Below, piece after piece: positions 9,566-18,451 of a DNA stretch of 64,000 nucleotides. The stretch comes from Falsiruegeria mediterranea M17. GTDB taxonomy: Bacteria > Pseudomonadota > Alphaproteobacteria > Rhodobacterales > Rhodobacteraceae. A program made the translations under genes and the position numbers. Below the pieces are notes generated by a model. The model was given only the letters and a program-made list of their open reading frames with translations. It was not told the origin of the DNA and did no database searches. The DNA is taken from assembly GCF_900302455.1 (NCBI RefSeq), contig NZ_ONZG01000007.1, positions 62,001 through 126,000 on the forward strand, read 5' to 3'. Every line of letters begins with the position of its first letter. The stretch's first letter is position 1.

Positions 9566-9711
9566 GTTCCGTATCCTTCCATCTGTCCAGCTGTGACCTA
9601 AGCCGCCCTGTGGTCTCTGTCCAGACCTGCCATGGCTTTTCAAGCGGTTCCAGATGCGGTAACCGAAGGATACGAAAAGACTTGCAACAAAGACGTCAGT
9701 ACGGGGCCGGT

Positions 9712-10239
9712 ATGATGAACAAACCTCTCGCAGTTCTATTGATCGCGGGGCTGACCCTGTCGGCATGCAACAGCTGGCGCAACTCGCGTGTCAATCCGAC
9801 CAACTGGTTTGGCGGCAGCACCTCGACCCCGGTCGAAACCACAGAGACGGTCAACACCAACCCGCTGGTCCCCGAGTCCCGCCGCGGCATCTTTGCGCGT
9901 CCTGAAGAAGAAGATCGCGGTGTCGCGATCACCAAGGTGACCGAGTTGCAAATCGACCCCACCAACAGCGGTGCAATCATCCAAGTTGTTGGCGTGGCAA
10001 ATCGCCAAGGGGCCTTTAACGCCGAGCTGCGTCTGACCCCGTCCGAAGAAGATGCGGAAAAAGGTGTTTTGACCTACACTTTCTTTGTGACCTACCCCGA
10101 GAACGCAACACCGCAAGGTTCGGAACGCACACGCACCATCCGTCAAGCCATCAGCCTGTCGCGACAGGACCTGCAGAACGTGCGTGTGATCCGTGTGATC
10201 GGTCAGGAAAACGTACGTGAGTCACGGCGGCGCGGCTAA
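9712..10239 (+). CDS. Small lipoprotein of unknown function
   Basis: About 175 residues with a lipoprotein signal (MMNKPLAVLLIAGLTLSAC, lipobox LSAC), then a low-complexity Ser/Thr/Asn-rich linker and a compact domain (VTELQIDPTNSGAIIQVVGVA to the Arg-rich C-terminus). Two adjacent ATGs (9712, 9715) are possible starts. Probably anchored to the outer membrane facing the periplasm. Conserved-looking but not recognised. Convergent with rnd, 15 bases between stops. Confidence 0.8.
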   Translation: MMNKPLAVLLIAGLTLSACNSWRNSRVNPTNWFGGSTSTPVETTETVNTNPLVPESRRGIFARPEEEDRGVAITKVTELQIDPTNSGAIIQVVGVANRQGAFNAELRLTPSEEDAEKGVLTYTFFVTYPENATPQGSERTRTIRQAISLSRQDLQNVRVIRVIGQENVRESRRRG

Positions 10240-10254
10240 CCACGCCGGACCCGT

Positions 10255-11415
10255 TTAGCCCAGTGAAACAACTTTCACGGCCTGACCTTTGGCCGTGAGC
10301 GCTATCTCGCCTTCGCACAGGCGCATCGCATCCTCGCCAAAGACCTCATACCGCCACCCGCTGAGCGCGGGCACATCGCGCATGCCGGCCGCAATCGCAT
10401 CCAGATCCGAACTGGGGGCGATAAGCTTGGCTGCGACGCCTGCGCTTTCTGTCTTGGATTTCAAGAGCACCCGCAGCAAGTCGGCCAACGCCGGGTTAAC
10501 CTGCATCTTGTCACGGCTTTTGTCGATCTTGGGGTGGTCTTCAGGCGGGCAATCGACACCGCGTTTCACCGCCGCCAGGATCCCTTCGGAAATCGCGCCC
10601 TTGCGCGCCTCGCGCAGCAAAAGGCGCGAATTGCCAAGGTCCGAGCCGCTGCGTGGTTTGGTCGACGCCAGTTCAACCAGCGCGTCGTCCTTGAACACCC
10701 GGTTGCGTGGGACGTTGTTGGCCTGGGCATATTCCTCGCGGAATTGCGCCAGTTCCCGGACGACGGCCAGAAACTTGCCCGACGTCGTGCGTGTCTTCAC
10801 GCGCTTCCAGGCATCTTGGGGGCGGATATCATAGGTCGCCGGAGATGTCAGGATGGTGAGCTCTTCGGTGACCCAACGGCTGCGGCCCGACTTTTCCAGC
10901 TCGGCCGCAAGATATTCGTAGATCTTGCGCAGATGGGTGACGTCGGCCAAGGCATAGGTCTGCTGCGCCTTGCTCAGCGGGCGGCGCGACCAATCGGTAA
11001 AGCGCGATGTCTTGTCGAGCCCCTGCTTGCAGATCTTGCGCACCAGCGTCTCGTAGCCCACCTGTTCACCAAAGCCGCAAACCATGGCGGCGACCTGCGT
11101 GTCAAACAGCGGTTCGGGAAACACTTGCGCGTCGATCCAGAAGATTTCCAGATCCTGACGCGCGGCATGGAACACCTTGACCACATCCGTGTTGCGAAAC
11201 AGTTCGTGCAGCGGTTCCAGCGACATCCCTTCGGCCAGCGGATCCACCAGAACGGCATTCTCATCGCCCTCGCCCGGATATGCCAGTTGTACCAAGCATA
11301 ACTTGGAATAATACGTCCGCTCCCGCAGGAACTCGGTATCTACAGTGACATAGGGGTGCTGTGCTGCCGCCGTACAAAAGTCGGCAAGGTCTTGCGTCGT
11401 TGTTAGGGTTTTCAT
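10255..11415 (-). CDS. rnd: Ribonuclease D
   Basis: A 386-residue 3'-5' exoribonuclease of the DEDD superfamily that trims tRNA precursors. The motifs are visible: VDTEF (Exo I), VVKVFHAARQDLEIF (Exo II) and YALADVTHLRKIY (Exo III, DEDDy type), followed by a C-terminal HRDC-like region. It is 123 bases downstream of purN on the same strand, probably with its own promoter. Confidence 0.95.
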   Translation of the reverse strand: MKTLTTTQDLADFCTAAAQHPYVTVDTEFLRERTYYSKLCLVQLAYPGEGDENAVLVDPLAEGMSLEPLHELFRNTDVVKVFHAARQDLEIFWIDAQVFPEPLFDTQVAAMVCGFGEQVGYETLVRKICKQGLDKTSRFTDWSRRPLSKAQQTYALADVTHLRKIYEYLAAELEKSGRSRWVTEELTILTSPATYDIRPQDAWKRVKTRTTSGKFLAVVRELAQFREEYAQANNVPRNRVFKDDALVELASTKPRSGSDLGNSRLLLREARKGAISEGILAAVKRGVDCPPEDHPKIDKSRDKMQVNPALADLLRVLLKSKTESAGVAAKLIAPSSDLDAIAAGMRDVPALSGWRYEVFGEDAMRLCEGEIALTAKGQAVKVVSLG

Positions 11416-11538
11416 CCGGCCAGTATGTTTTTTCTTCTTGTTTCTACGCCTTCACCCCGGCGTTTCAGGGTCATTGTTACAATCTTATGACTATTCACAA
11501 GACTGTGTAAATCCGCTGACCCGAGATTGGTGAAAATC

Positions 11539-12135
11539 TCACCCCAAGTGAACCGGAGTGCTGTTTTTTTCAGCAAAACGGCGCAAAACCGCCGGGTAAA
11601 GGAGGTGTTCTTGCGTCAGAACCCGAGCAGCCAGCGTCTCTGGCGTGTCTTCATCCAGAACTGGCACCCGCGCCTGACCCAGGATTGGGCCATCATCCAA
11701 TGCCGCCGTCACCTCATGCACACTGCATCCGTGCTCGGCATCTCCCGCTTCCAGGGCGCGGGCATGGGTGTTGAGGCCTTTGTATTTCGGCAAAAGTGAG
11801 GGGTGGATGTTCAGCATCCGGCCTTGGAAGTGCGAGACGAAGTCCCCGGTCAGCACCCGCATGAACCCTGCCAGGCAAACAATGTCCGGCTTGGCCTCAA
11901 GAATGGGTTTGATCAGTTCGGCCTCAAACGCGGTCCGATTGCCCTTGAACGGGCGATGGTCGACCCAAGCCGTTGCAACGCCACGCTCGGCCGCCTTTTT
12001 CAAACCACCGGCGTGCTCGTCATTGGACAGCACCAGGCAAGGCCGCGCCGGGTGGTCACCCACCATACTGTCGAGCAGGGCCACCATGTTGGAGCCCCCA
12101 CCCGAGATCAGGATCGCGACGCGTTTGTGGCTCAC
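11539..12135 (-). CDS. purN: Phosphoribosylglycinamide formyltransferase
   Basis: Transfers a formyl group from 10-formyl-THF to GAR in purine synthesis. The 198-residue protein has the ISGGGSNM phosphate loop, the catalytic [10 protein letters not shown] and the distal Asp of DDGPILGQA. The start is a GTG that overlaps the purM stop by four bases (GTGA), so the pair is translationally coupled. Confidence 0.96.
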   Translation of the reverse strand: MSHKRVAILISGGGSNMVALLDSMVGDHPARPCLVLSNDEHAGGLKKAAERGVATAWVDHRPFKGNRTAFEAELIKPILEAKPDIVCLAGFMRVLTGDFVSHFQGRMLNIHPSLLPKYKGLNTHARALEAGDAEHGCSVHEVTAALDDGPILGQARVPVLDEDTPETLAARVLTQEHLLYPAVLRRFAEKNSTPVHLG

Positions 12136-13178
12136 AGCAACTGGCCCGAATAGGCCACGCCCGGAGTGCCCGTGACGGTGCCCAGGCGCGAGACGCTCTC
12201 GCCCGCCTCACCCAGCAATGCGGTCAGCGCATCAGCCTGCTCTGCATCGCAGACAACGATCATGCCAATGCCGCAGTTGAAGGTCTTGAGCATCTCGCTC
12301 TCAACGATACCGCCGGTCTCGGCCATCCATTTGAACACGGGCGGCAGGTCCCAGGCGTTCAGGTCGATCTCGGCACCCATGTCGTCAGGCAGAACACGCG
12401 GCAGGTTTTCGGTCAGACCACCGCCGGTGATATGGGCCAGCGCGTGAACACCGCCTGCGCGGATCGCGTCCAGCACGGATTTCACATAGAGCCGCGTGGG
12501 GGTCAGCAGAACCTCACCCACGGTGCCTTCGCCAAAGGGGCAGTCCGAATCCCATGTCAGGCCCGAAACCTCGACCAGCTTGCGCACCAGCGAATAGCCG
12601 TTGGAGTGCACGCCATCGGACGCCAGCCCCAGCAGCACGTCGCCCTCGGCGACACCAGCAGGCAACGTCGCGCCGCGTTCCATCGCGCCGACCGAAAATC
12701 CAGCGAGGTCAAAATCACCTTCGGGGTACATGCCAGGCATCTCAGCTGTTTCGCCCCCGATCAGCGCACAGTTCGAACGCACGCAGCCCTCGGCAATGCC
12801 TTCGATGATGCGGGCAGCGGTTTCGGTTTCCAGCTTGCCGGTGGCGAAATAATCTAGGAAAAACAGAGGCTCGGCGCCTTGGCAGACCAGGTCATTGACG
12901 CACATGGCCACCAGGTCAATGCCCACACCGTCCACCACGCCGGTGTCGATGGCAATCCGCAGCTTGGTGCCAACACCGTCAGTTGCCCCCACCAGGATCG
13001 GGTCGCTATAGCCTGCATCCTTGAGATCGAACAGGGCGCCAAAACCGCCCAAACCGCTCATCACGCCCGAACGATTGGTACGTTTGGCGGCGGGCTTGAT
13101 CCGGTCGACCAGCGCGTTGCCTGCATCAATATCCACGCCTGCCTCGGCATAGGTCATCCCGTTCTTGCCCGCTGTCAT
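12132..13178 (-). CDS. purM: Phosphoribosylformylglycinamidine cyclo-ligase (AIR synthetase)
   Basis: Forms AIR from FGAM with ATP. The 348-residue length is that of the family, and the glycine-rich segment [12 protein letters not shown] followed by [10 protein letters not shown] is characteristic. The ATG at 13178 gives [21 protein letters not shown]; a longer frame to a GTG at 13283 is not family-like. First gene of the purM-purN operon. Confidence 0.97.
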   Translation of the reverse strand: MTAGKNGMTYAEAGVDIDAGNALVDRIKPAAKRTNRSGVMSGLGGFGALFDLKDAGYSDPILVGATDGVGTKLRIAIDTGVVDGVGIDLVAMCVNDLVCQGAEPLFFLDYFATGKLETETAARIIEGIAEGCVRSNCALIGGETAEMPGMYPEGDFDLAGFSVGAMERGATLPAGVAEGDVLLGLASDGVHSNGYSLVRKLVEVSGLTWDSDCPFGEGTVGEVLLTPTRLYVKSVLDAIRAGGVHALAHITGGGLTENLPRVLPDDMGAEIDLNAWDLPPVFKWMAETGGIVESEMLKTFNCGIGMIVVCDAEQADALTALLGEAGESVSRLGTVTGTPGVAYSGQLL

Positions 13179-13364
13179 CGGTCCATCCTCGTGAGTTGCT
13201 TGCGCGCGGGTTAGTCGATTGTGGCCTTGCATGCAACGGTCAGGGGTGACCCCGGGGGGAAATAGCCGGTTTTCCGCAACCACGGAGGGCGGAAAATTTT
13301 TGCCGATGGCGCCGCGATAAACCTTGGCGGCGCAAAGACTTTGTTGTAACCACCGCCTGTTCCT

Positions 13365-13438
13365 GGGGGATTAGCTCAATTGGTTAGAGCAGAGCGCTCA
13401 TAACGCTTTGGCTGGGGGTTCAAGTCCCTCATCCCCTA
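13365..13438 (+). tRNA. tRNA with CAU anticodon (tRNA-Ile2 with lysidine, or elongator tRNA-Met)
   Basis: A complete cloverleaf: acceptor GGGGGAT/ATCCCCT (with a G-U first pair), D-stem GCTC/GAGC, anticodon arm GAGCG-CTCATAA-CGCTT, T-arm GGGGG-TTCAAGT-CCCTC, discriminator A. The CCA end is not encoded. The anticodon CAU fits elongator Met or, after TilS modification, Ile2; the anticodon loop and variable region (CUCAUAA, UGG) resemble Ile2, but the call is uncertain. It is not an initiator tRNA, which would have a mismatched 1-72 pair. The Septu-like cassette begins 109 bases downstream. Confidence 0.9.
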
Positions 13439-13490
13439 GGATAATCCCCTCTCCATCACATTGCCTTGCCATCGCTGGGCCCTTTGACCC

Positions 13491-13519
13491 ATGACATTTG
13501 TGGCAAAATCGGCCATAAT
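13491..13519 (+). promoter_or_regulatory. Predicted sigma-70 promoter of the Septu-like cassette
   Basis: ATGACA (13491-13496) and CATAAT (13514-13519) are separated by 17 bases and each matches the consensus at five of six positions. The -10 box ends 27 bases before the hydrolase ATG. Confidence 0.6.
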
Positions 13520-13546
13520 CGCGGCATTTCAGCAAGGCGATTTGAG

Positions 13547-14995
13547 ATGAAGCAGGCGATTGTCATAATACACGGCATGGGCGAACAAATCCCCATGCAG
13601 ACCCTCAACACTTTTGTCGATGCAGTCTGGACCACGGACACATCACTGGTGAATCAAAGCAAACCGGACCCCAATACGGGCGCTGCGCGATCCGAGAATG
13701 CATTCTGGGCCAAACCGGACAACCGCAACACATCGAGCGAGCTGCGCAGGATCACCACCGAACGGGATGACGCGGGCAACTATACCGATTTTTATGAATA
13801 CTATTGGGCGCATCTGATGCATGGCACGACGTGGGAACATGTTCAGAGCTGGATCATGGATCTTTTGCTCCGCAACCCCCTTAAGCGGGTGCCAAGGCGG
13901 GTCTTTCATGCCTGGGTGGTTCTTTGGATCATTGCTGCGGTCACAGTGTATTTCACGCTCAAGGGGATGTTGCCGTCGGACGGCGTGCCCCCCACCGCCA
14001 CGCAGGCAATCCTGTCCGGGATCGCCGGGCTGATCGTGGCCAGTTTTGTGTCGAACGTGCTGATCAAACGGTTCGGCGACGTGGCCCGCTATGTCAAGGC
14101 GCTGCCTCCCAACGTGGACCGACGGCAAGAGATCCGCAAAAACGGGGTGGACCTGCTGCAACGGCTGATCAAGTCCGGGGAATATGACCGGATCGTTGTT
14201 GTCGCGCATTCACTGGGCACGATTGTGGCCTATGACATTCTGTCGATGCTCTTTGCCGAACACAACGAGCTAGAGACCCTGAGCACCATCGCCAAGGGCG
14301 CCCAACCCGAGCGCGAAAAGCTCGAAGACATGATCCGCGATGCCGCTGGGCTGCCCCTGTCGACCGGAGCCGATGGTTCAGGGCGCCCAATGGACGTCGA
14401 CGCCTATCAGGTGCAACAGGCAAAGGCATTGGCCGAGCTCCGGGCGCAAGGTGGCTCTTGGATCATCTCAGACTTCGTCACGCTGGGGTCGCCCCTGACA
14501 CACGCCGAGTTCCTGATGTCCGAAAGCCACGCGGATCTGCGCAAACGGCAGGCGCATCGCCTCATGCCGACCTGCCCGCCGATGCCCGAACATGACGGAA
14601 CAACCAAACTGCGACACGTTTCATACGACCCTGACTACACCTCAAAGCGCACCCCGGCACATCCACGACAACCGCATCACGCGGCGCTGTTTGCCTACAC
14701 GCGCTGGACCAACCTCTATTCGGACGAGCTGCTTTTGCTGACAGGCGATTTGATTTCAGGCCCCGTCGGCCAAGCCTTTGGCGCTGATGTTGATGGCACC
14801 GTTGTCAGCGGCATTCGCGACATCGGCGTTTTGCCTGCACTGACCAAGGACGGCAAAAAAGCGGACAAACACCACCGCACCTTCTTTTCGCACAACAACT
14901 ATTGGAACCCGAAAAAGGGCAGCGACACGGGTCACCCCGACGTGCCCCATCACATCGCCGAGCTGCGCCGCGCACTGGCGATCCTGCAACCCTGA
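13547..14995 (+). CDS. Membrane-associated alpha/beta hydrolase, first gene of a Septu-like cassette
   Basis: A 482-residue protein starting MKQAIVIIHGMGEQ, where HGMG is an oxyanion-hole motif. Two hydrophobic segments (about residues 125-145 and 150-180) suggest a membrane hairpin. A nucleophile elbow AHSLGTIVAYDIL follows near residue 222, and a candidate catalytic His lies in the C-terminal region (GHPDVPHHI). The fold is that of lipases and esterases; the substrate is not known. The ATG at 13547 follows AAGGCGATTTGAG. It ends 15 bases before the ATPase gene, so the three genes probably form an operon. In a defence context it might be a membrane-damaging effector, but this is inference. 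Confidence 0.75.
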   Translation: MKQAIVIIHGMGEQIPMQTLNTFVDAVWTTDTSLVNQSKPDPNTGAARSENAFWAKPDNRNTSSELRRITTERDDAGNYTDFYEYYWAHLMHGTTWEHVQSWIMDLLLRNPLKRVPRRVFHAWVVLWIIAAVTVYFTLKGMLPSDGVPPTATQAILSGIAGLIVASFVSNVLIKRFGDVARYVKALPPNVDRRQEIRKNGVDLLQRLIKSGEYDRIVVVAHSLGTIVAYDILSMLFAEHNELETLSTIAKGAQPEREKLEDMIRDAAGLPLSTGADGSGRPMDVDAYQVQQAKALAELRAQGGSWIISDFVTLGSPLTHAEFLMSESHADLRKRQAHRLMPTCPPMPEHDGTTKLRHVSYDPDYTSKRTPAHPRQPHHAALFAYTRWTNLYSDELLLLTGDLISGPVGQAFGADVDGTVVSGIRDIGVLPALTKDGKKADKHHRTFFSHNNYWNPKKGSDTGHPDVPHHIAELRRALAILQP

Positions 14996-15010
14996 CCCAA
15001 AAGGTGAAAC

Positions 15011-17326
15011 ATGCGCTTTGTCGAACGAGATCGAGTGGCCCCACCCAAATGGTTCGCAATGGAAGAGGCCCGCAACAACCGGTTCATGCTGGTCGACTAT
15101 TTCGGGATGGACGAAAAGAGCCTGAGCCAAACCCGCAGCTTTGAACCCGTCGAGTTTTCCTACACAAAGGACAGCTCGCAACTGGAAGTCGCCGAAGCTC
15201 TTCACTCTCTCTTCGAAGGGTGTTGTGCATTCTGTGAAAGCGAACTCTCCGCCGGGCTAAGCGTGCATCGTTTCCGCCCTTCTTCAAGCGCCACGCCAGT
15301 AATGGATACCAGTTCTGCTCACCTCTATTACGCGTGGCTGGCCGAAGCATGGCAGAACCTTTACCCGATTTGTGAGAATTGCCGCCCCAAAGACCCGTTT
15401 CACTTTCCGGTAACATCGAACCGGCGCGCTCCGTTGCCCCAGCACGAGGATCTGGTGGCCTTTGCCGAGCGAGACGATGGCCGTTGGCCCAGCTTTCCAC
15501 TGGATGAAAACCCGGTGCTGGTCGATCCCTGCTATGACCGCAAGCTGTGGCGGCATTTCAGATTGTTCCCCCACGGACTGCTGGATGGCCGCGACCGGCG
15601 CGGTCGCGAAACGATCGAACACTTCGACCTGAACCGCGCTGACTTGCAGGCCGCGAGAGAGGCAACATTCGAATGGGGCACCGAACGCGTCAAGGAATAC
15701 CTGACGAACGCCAACGCCACGGCACCAACGGCGTTGCTGGACCCCGGCCGACTACCGCATTTCGGCGGTTGGCGGATCGCCCTGCGTGAACTTCTGGGCA
15801 ATGCCCTTGGCCGCGCCCGCCCGTCCGACAACCTTGGGCGTGAGTTGAACCGCCTCAAGGATCTGCCAGACGCCATGGACAGGTTCAACGATGCGATCGG
15901 GCAGCTGTCGGCAGCGGAACACCAGTGGTACGTGGATGATGCGATCAACCCCGAAGAGCAATTGCGCGCAGGCATGGGCATCCGGGACCGAACCTATGAC
16001 TTGCCCAGCAAGGTTGAGATCCACAACTACAAATCCCTGGAAAAGATCGAAGTGTCCCTGCCAGATCCCCCCAAAGACAAGCCGCGCGCGGCCCCGTCCC
16101 TGTTGATCCTGGGCGAAAATGCCGCCGGCAAGAGCACGATCCTCGAAGCGATGGCCCTGGCCCTCATGGATCCGGGCACACGGCGGGCCTTGCGGGGGTT
16201 GGACCCGAACAAGATGGTTCTGGACCCCAAGTATCTGGGTGGCGACGCCGATCCATTGGAACTGGCGCAGGTTCTCGTTTCTTATGGGGATACGGACGAC
16301 AAGACCCTGACCATTCGTCGCGCGCAAGACAACACGCTTGCCGGGTTCCGGGACGATGGGATCAAGAACGCCCTGCCCGTCTTTGCCTATGGGGCGTTCA
16401 GGCAATATCTAACCTCGGAGCGGCGCCATGTACGTCATCGCCATGTGCGTTCCTTGTTTGAGCCGGACGAACTGTTGTCGAACCCGGAAAAATGGCTGGT
16501 GCGGCTGAGCAACGATGATTTCGAAATGGTCGCGCGCGCGCTGCGCGATGTGTTCAGTATCGAGGGCGGGTTCGACGTGCTCGAACGCGACGAAAAGGAG
16601 GTCTATATCGTGGGCGCCATCGGCTCGCAGCCCGATGGACCCAAGACCCGAACACCCTTGTCCTTGGTGTCATCGGGGTTCCGGTCGGTGCTGGCGATGC
16701 TCTGCGATGTGATGCACGGACTGATGAACAAGAAGATCAACCCGTCGTTTCAGACGCTGGACACCGCGCGCGGGCTGGTGCTGATCGACGAGATCGAGGC
16801 GCATCTGCACCCGCGTTGGAAGGTGTCGATCATGTCCGGGTTGCGCAGCGCCCTGCCCGGTGTCTGCTTCATCGCCACCTCGCACGATCCGCTCTGCCTG
16901 CGTGGTATGGGCAAGGACGAGGTTCTGGTGCTGGAACGGGTACGCGAGGTCAGCGAACAGGGGTTGCCGGTGCACACGCAAACATTGGTGAACCTGCCGG
17001 ACAACAAGGATTGGACCATTCAGCAGCTTCTGACGGCAGACTTTTTTCAATTGCAGTCCACCGAAAGCGGCGAGGCCCGCAAGGCGCAGGCCGAGGTCGA
17101 GGACAAGCTGGCCCGAGGGGTGCGCCCCGAGGACGATCAGGCAGTGCGTGACTATCTGTCCGAGATGAGCGCCGCCCTCCCCATCGGCGACACCGAAGTG
17201 CACCGCCTTGTGCAACAGGCCATCGCCGAATTCCTGGCCCGGCGGCGAACGGTCACACAGAACCGGTTGCGTGATCTGCGTGACGAGACCAAGAAGCGCA
17301 TCCTTGCAGCGCTTGAGGGGGTGTGA
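15011..17326 (+). CDS. PtuA-like ABC-type ATPase with N-terminal HNH-like zinc domain
   Basis: A 771-residue protein. Residues 70-125 have CAFC...VHRFRP...CENC, two CxxC pairs around a histidine, as in the TIGR02646/PtuB HNH family. The ATPase follows: Walker A LGENAAGKST near residue 366, a signature-like LVSSGFRSV near 555, Walker B GLVLIDEIEAHLHPRW near 590 and the switch His in ATSHDP. This is the OLD/ABC arrangement of PtuA, the ATPase of Septu systems. It is 15 bases downstream of the hydrolase, and its stop codon overlaps the next start (TGATG). The fusion of an HNH-like domain to the ATPase is unusual. Defence function is inferred from the pairing with a PtuB-like gene. Confidence 0.8.
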   Translation: MRFVERDRVAPPKWFAMEEARNNRFMLVDYFGMDEKSLSQTRSFEPVEFSYTKDSSQLEVAEALHSLFEGCCAFCESELSAGLSVHRFRPSSSATPVMDTSSAHLYYAWLAEAWQNLYPICENCRPKDPFHFPVTSNRRAPLPQHEDLVAFAERDDGRWPSFPLDENPVLVDPCYDRKLWRHFRLFPHGLLDGRDRRGRETIEHFDLNRADLQAAREATFEWGTERVKEYLTNANATAPTALLDPGRLPHFGGWRIALRELLGNALGRARPSDNLGRELNRLKDLPDAMDRFNDAIGQLSAAEHQWYVDDAINPEEQLRAGMGIRDRTYDLPSKVEIHNYKSLEKIEVSLPDPPKDKPRAAPSLLILGENAAGKSTILEAMALALMDPGTRRALRGLDPNKMVLDPKYLGGDADPLELAQVLVSYGDTDDKTLTIRRAQDNTLAGFRDDGIKNALPVFAYGAFRQYLTSERRHVRHRHVRSLFEPDELLSNPEKWLVRLSNDDFEMVARALRDVFSIEGGFDVLERDEKEVYIVGAIGSQPDGPKTRTPLSLVSSGFRSVLAMLCDVMHGLMNKKINPSFQTLDTARGLVLIDEIEAHLHPRWKVSIMSGLRSALPGVCFIATSHDPLCLRGMGKDEVLVLERVREVSEQGLPVHTQTLVNLPDNKDWTIQQLLTADFFQLQSTESGEARKAQAEVEDKLARGVRPEDDQAVRDYLSEMSAALPIGDTEVHRLVQQAIAEFLARRRTVTQNRLRDLRDETKKRILAALEGV

Positions 17327-18357
17327 TGCGATTCGTTCAACGCAGCGATGAGGTGCCTGAGGATTTTGAAGGCCGCGCAAAGGATGAATTTGACGACGTC
17401 CTGGCCCATCGAAATGACCCGACCAAGACCAAGAGCTTTACCTTCAAGACCTACAAGCGGCCCGAGATCAAACAGCTCTTGCAGGACATGTTCCACGGCA
17501 AATGCGCCTATTGCGAGACCTTTTATTCCGCCTCCCAGCCGATGGATGTCGAACACTACCGTCCCAAGGGCGCGGTATCCGAGGATGACGACCATGATGG
17601 CTACTGGTGGCTGGCGATGAAGTGGGACAACCTGCTGCCGTCCTGCATCGACTGTAACCGCAAGCGCAAGCAGATCACCCCTGTGGGGGACGTGCGCCAA
17701 GTGGCGCTGATCCAAAACGGAACACCGGAGTTCAGCCAATCCAAAGTGCTGGCCTCGGGCAAAAAGGACAGCTTTCCGATCACAGAAACCGGCGAGCGGA
17801 TCTTTGACGCTCCGACCGGGGCCAAGGACAACCTGATCGCCCTGTCCAGCCCGGGGTTGCTGAAGGAAGAACCGCTGTTACTGAACCCCTGCAACGACCG
17901 GCCCGCGGCGCATCTGACGCATCATTTCACCTCGGTCACGGACGGCGTGGATGGCGCGCGCCCTGCGCCGGTGTCCTTTATGCTGCCCGCAAAACTGGCT
18001 GACGGCGAAGGGGATATATATCGCGGCGACGACGACCTGAGCCTGAAGGGCGCGGTATCGATCCATGTCTACGGCCTCAATCGCCTGAATCTGGTACAGG
18101 CAAGAACCGAACTGTTGCGGCGGCTGGAGTTCCTGAAATCCGTCATCGTCCAATTGCACGCCCTAGCCGACGAAATTGAAGAGGCCACAACAACTGAGGC
18201 GCATATTTCCACCCTGCTCGCCAAAAGCACGCAAAAGATTCGTGCCTTGGCCGATCAGATCACCGAGGAAATTGCGGTCATGGCCCGGGACGACGCGCCT
18301 TATGCCAGCATGGTCCAAGCCTGGCGCGCGACATTCAAGAGCGAGTTGGCAGGCTAA
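17326..18357 (+). CDS. PtuB-like HNH endonuclease (TIGR02646 family)
   Basis: A 343-residue protein with the HNH signature CAYCETFYSASQPMDVEHYRPKG near residues 60-82 (catalytic His in VEHYRPK) and a second zinc-binding pair CIDCNRKRK near residue 106. This family provides the nuclease of Septu and of the Ec78-type retron. No reverse transcriptase or msr/msd-like RNA is present, so a Septu-type role fits better. The ATG overlaps the ATPase stop, so translation is coupled. Last gene of the cassette; 94 bases separate it from the convergent kinase gene. Confidence 0.85.
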   Translation: MRFVQRSDEVPEDFEGRAKDEFDDVLAHRNDPTKTKSFTFKTYKRPEIKQLLQDMFHGKCAYCETFYSASQPMDVEHYRPKGAVSEDDDHDGYWWLAMKWDNLLPSCIDCNRKRKQITPVGDVRQVALIQNGTPEFSQSKVLASGKKDSFPITETGERIFDAPTGAKDNLIALSSPGLLKEEPLLLNPCNDRPAAHLTHHFTSVTDGVDGARPAPVSFMLPAKLADGEGDIYRGDDDLSLKGAVSIHVYGLNRLNLVQARTELLRRLEFLKSVIVQLHALADEIEEATTTEAHISTLLAKSTQKIRALADQITEEIAVMARDDAPYASMVQAWRATFKSELAG

Positions 18358-18451
18358 GCAGTGCTTGAAAGCGCAGGCGCAAACGTCAGCACATGTGGAC
18401 AGCCTGCACTTGCCTGCGCCAGACAAGTCACGCATTCCTGCCACGGTGGCA

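Noticed and set aside
13439-18357. Retron (Ec78 type) because of the PtuB-like HNH gene
   Set aside because: No reverse transcriptase and no msr/msd-like RNA; the ATPase and HNH pair alone fits Septu.
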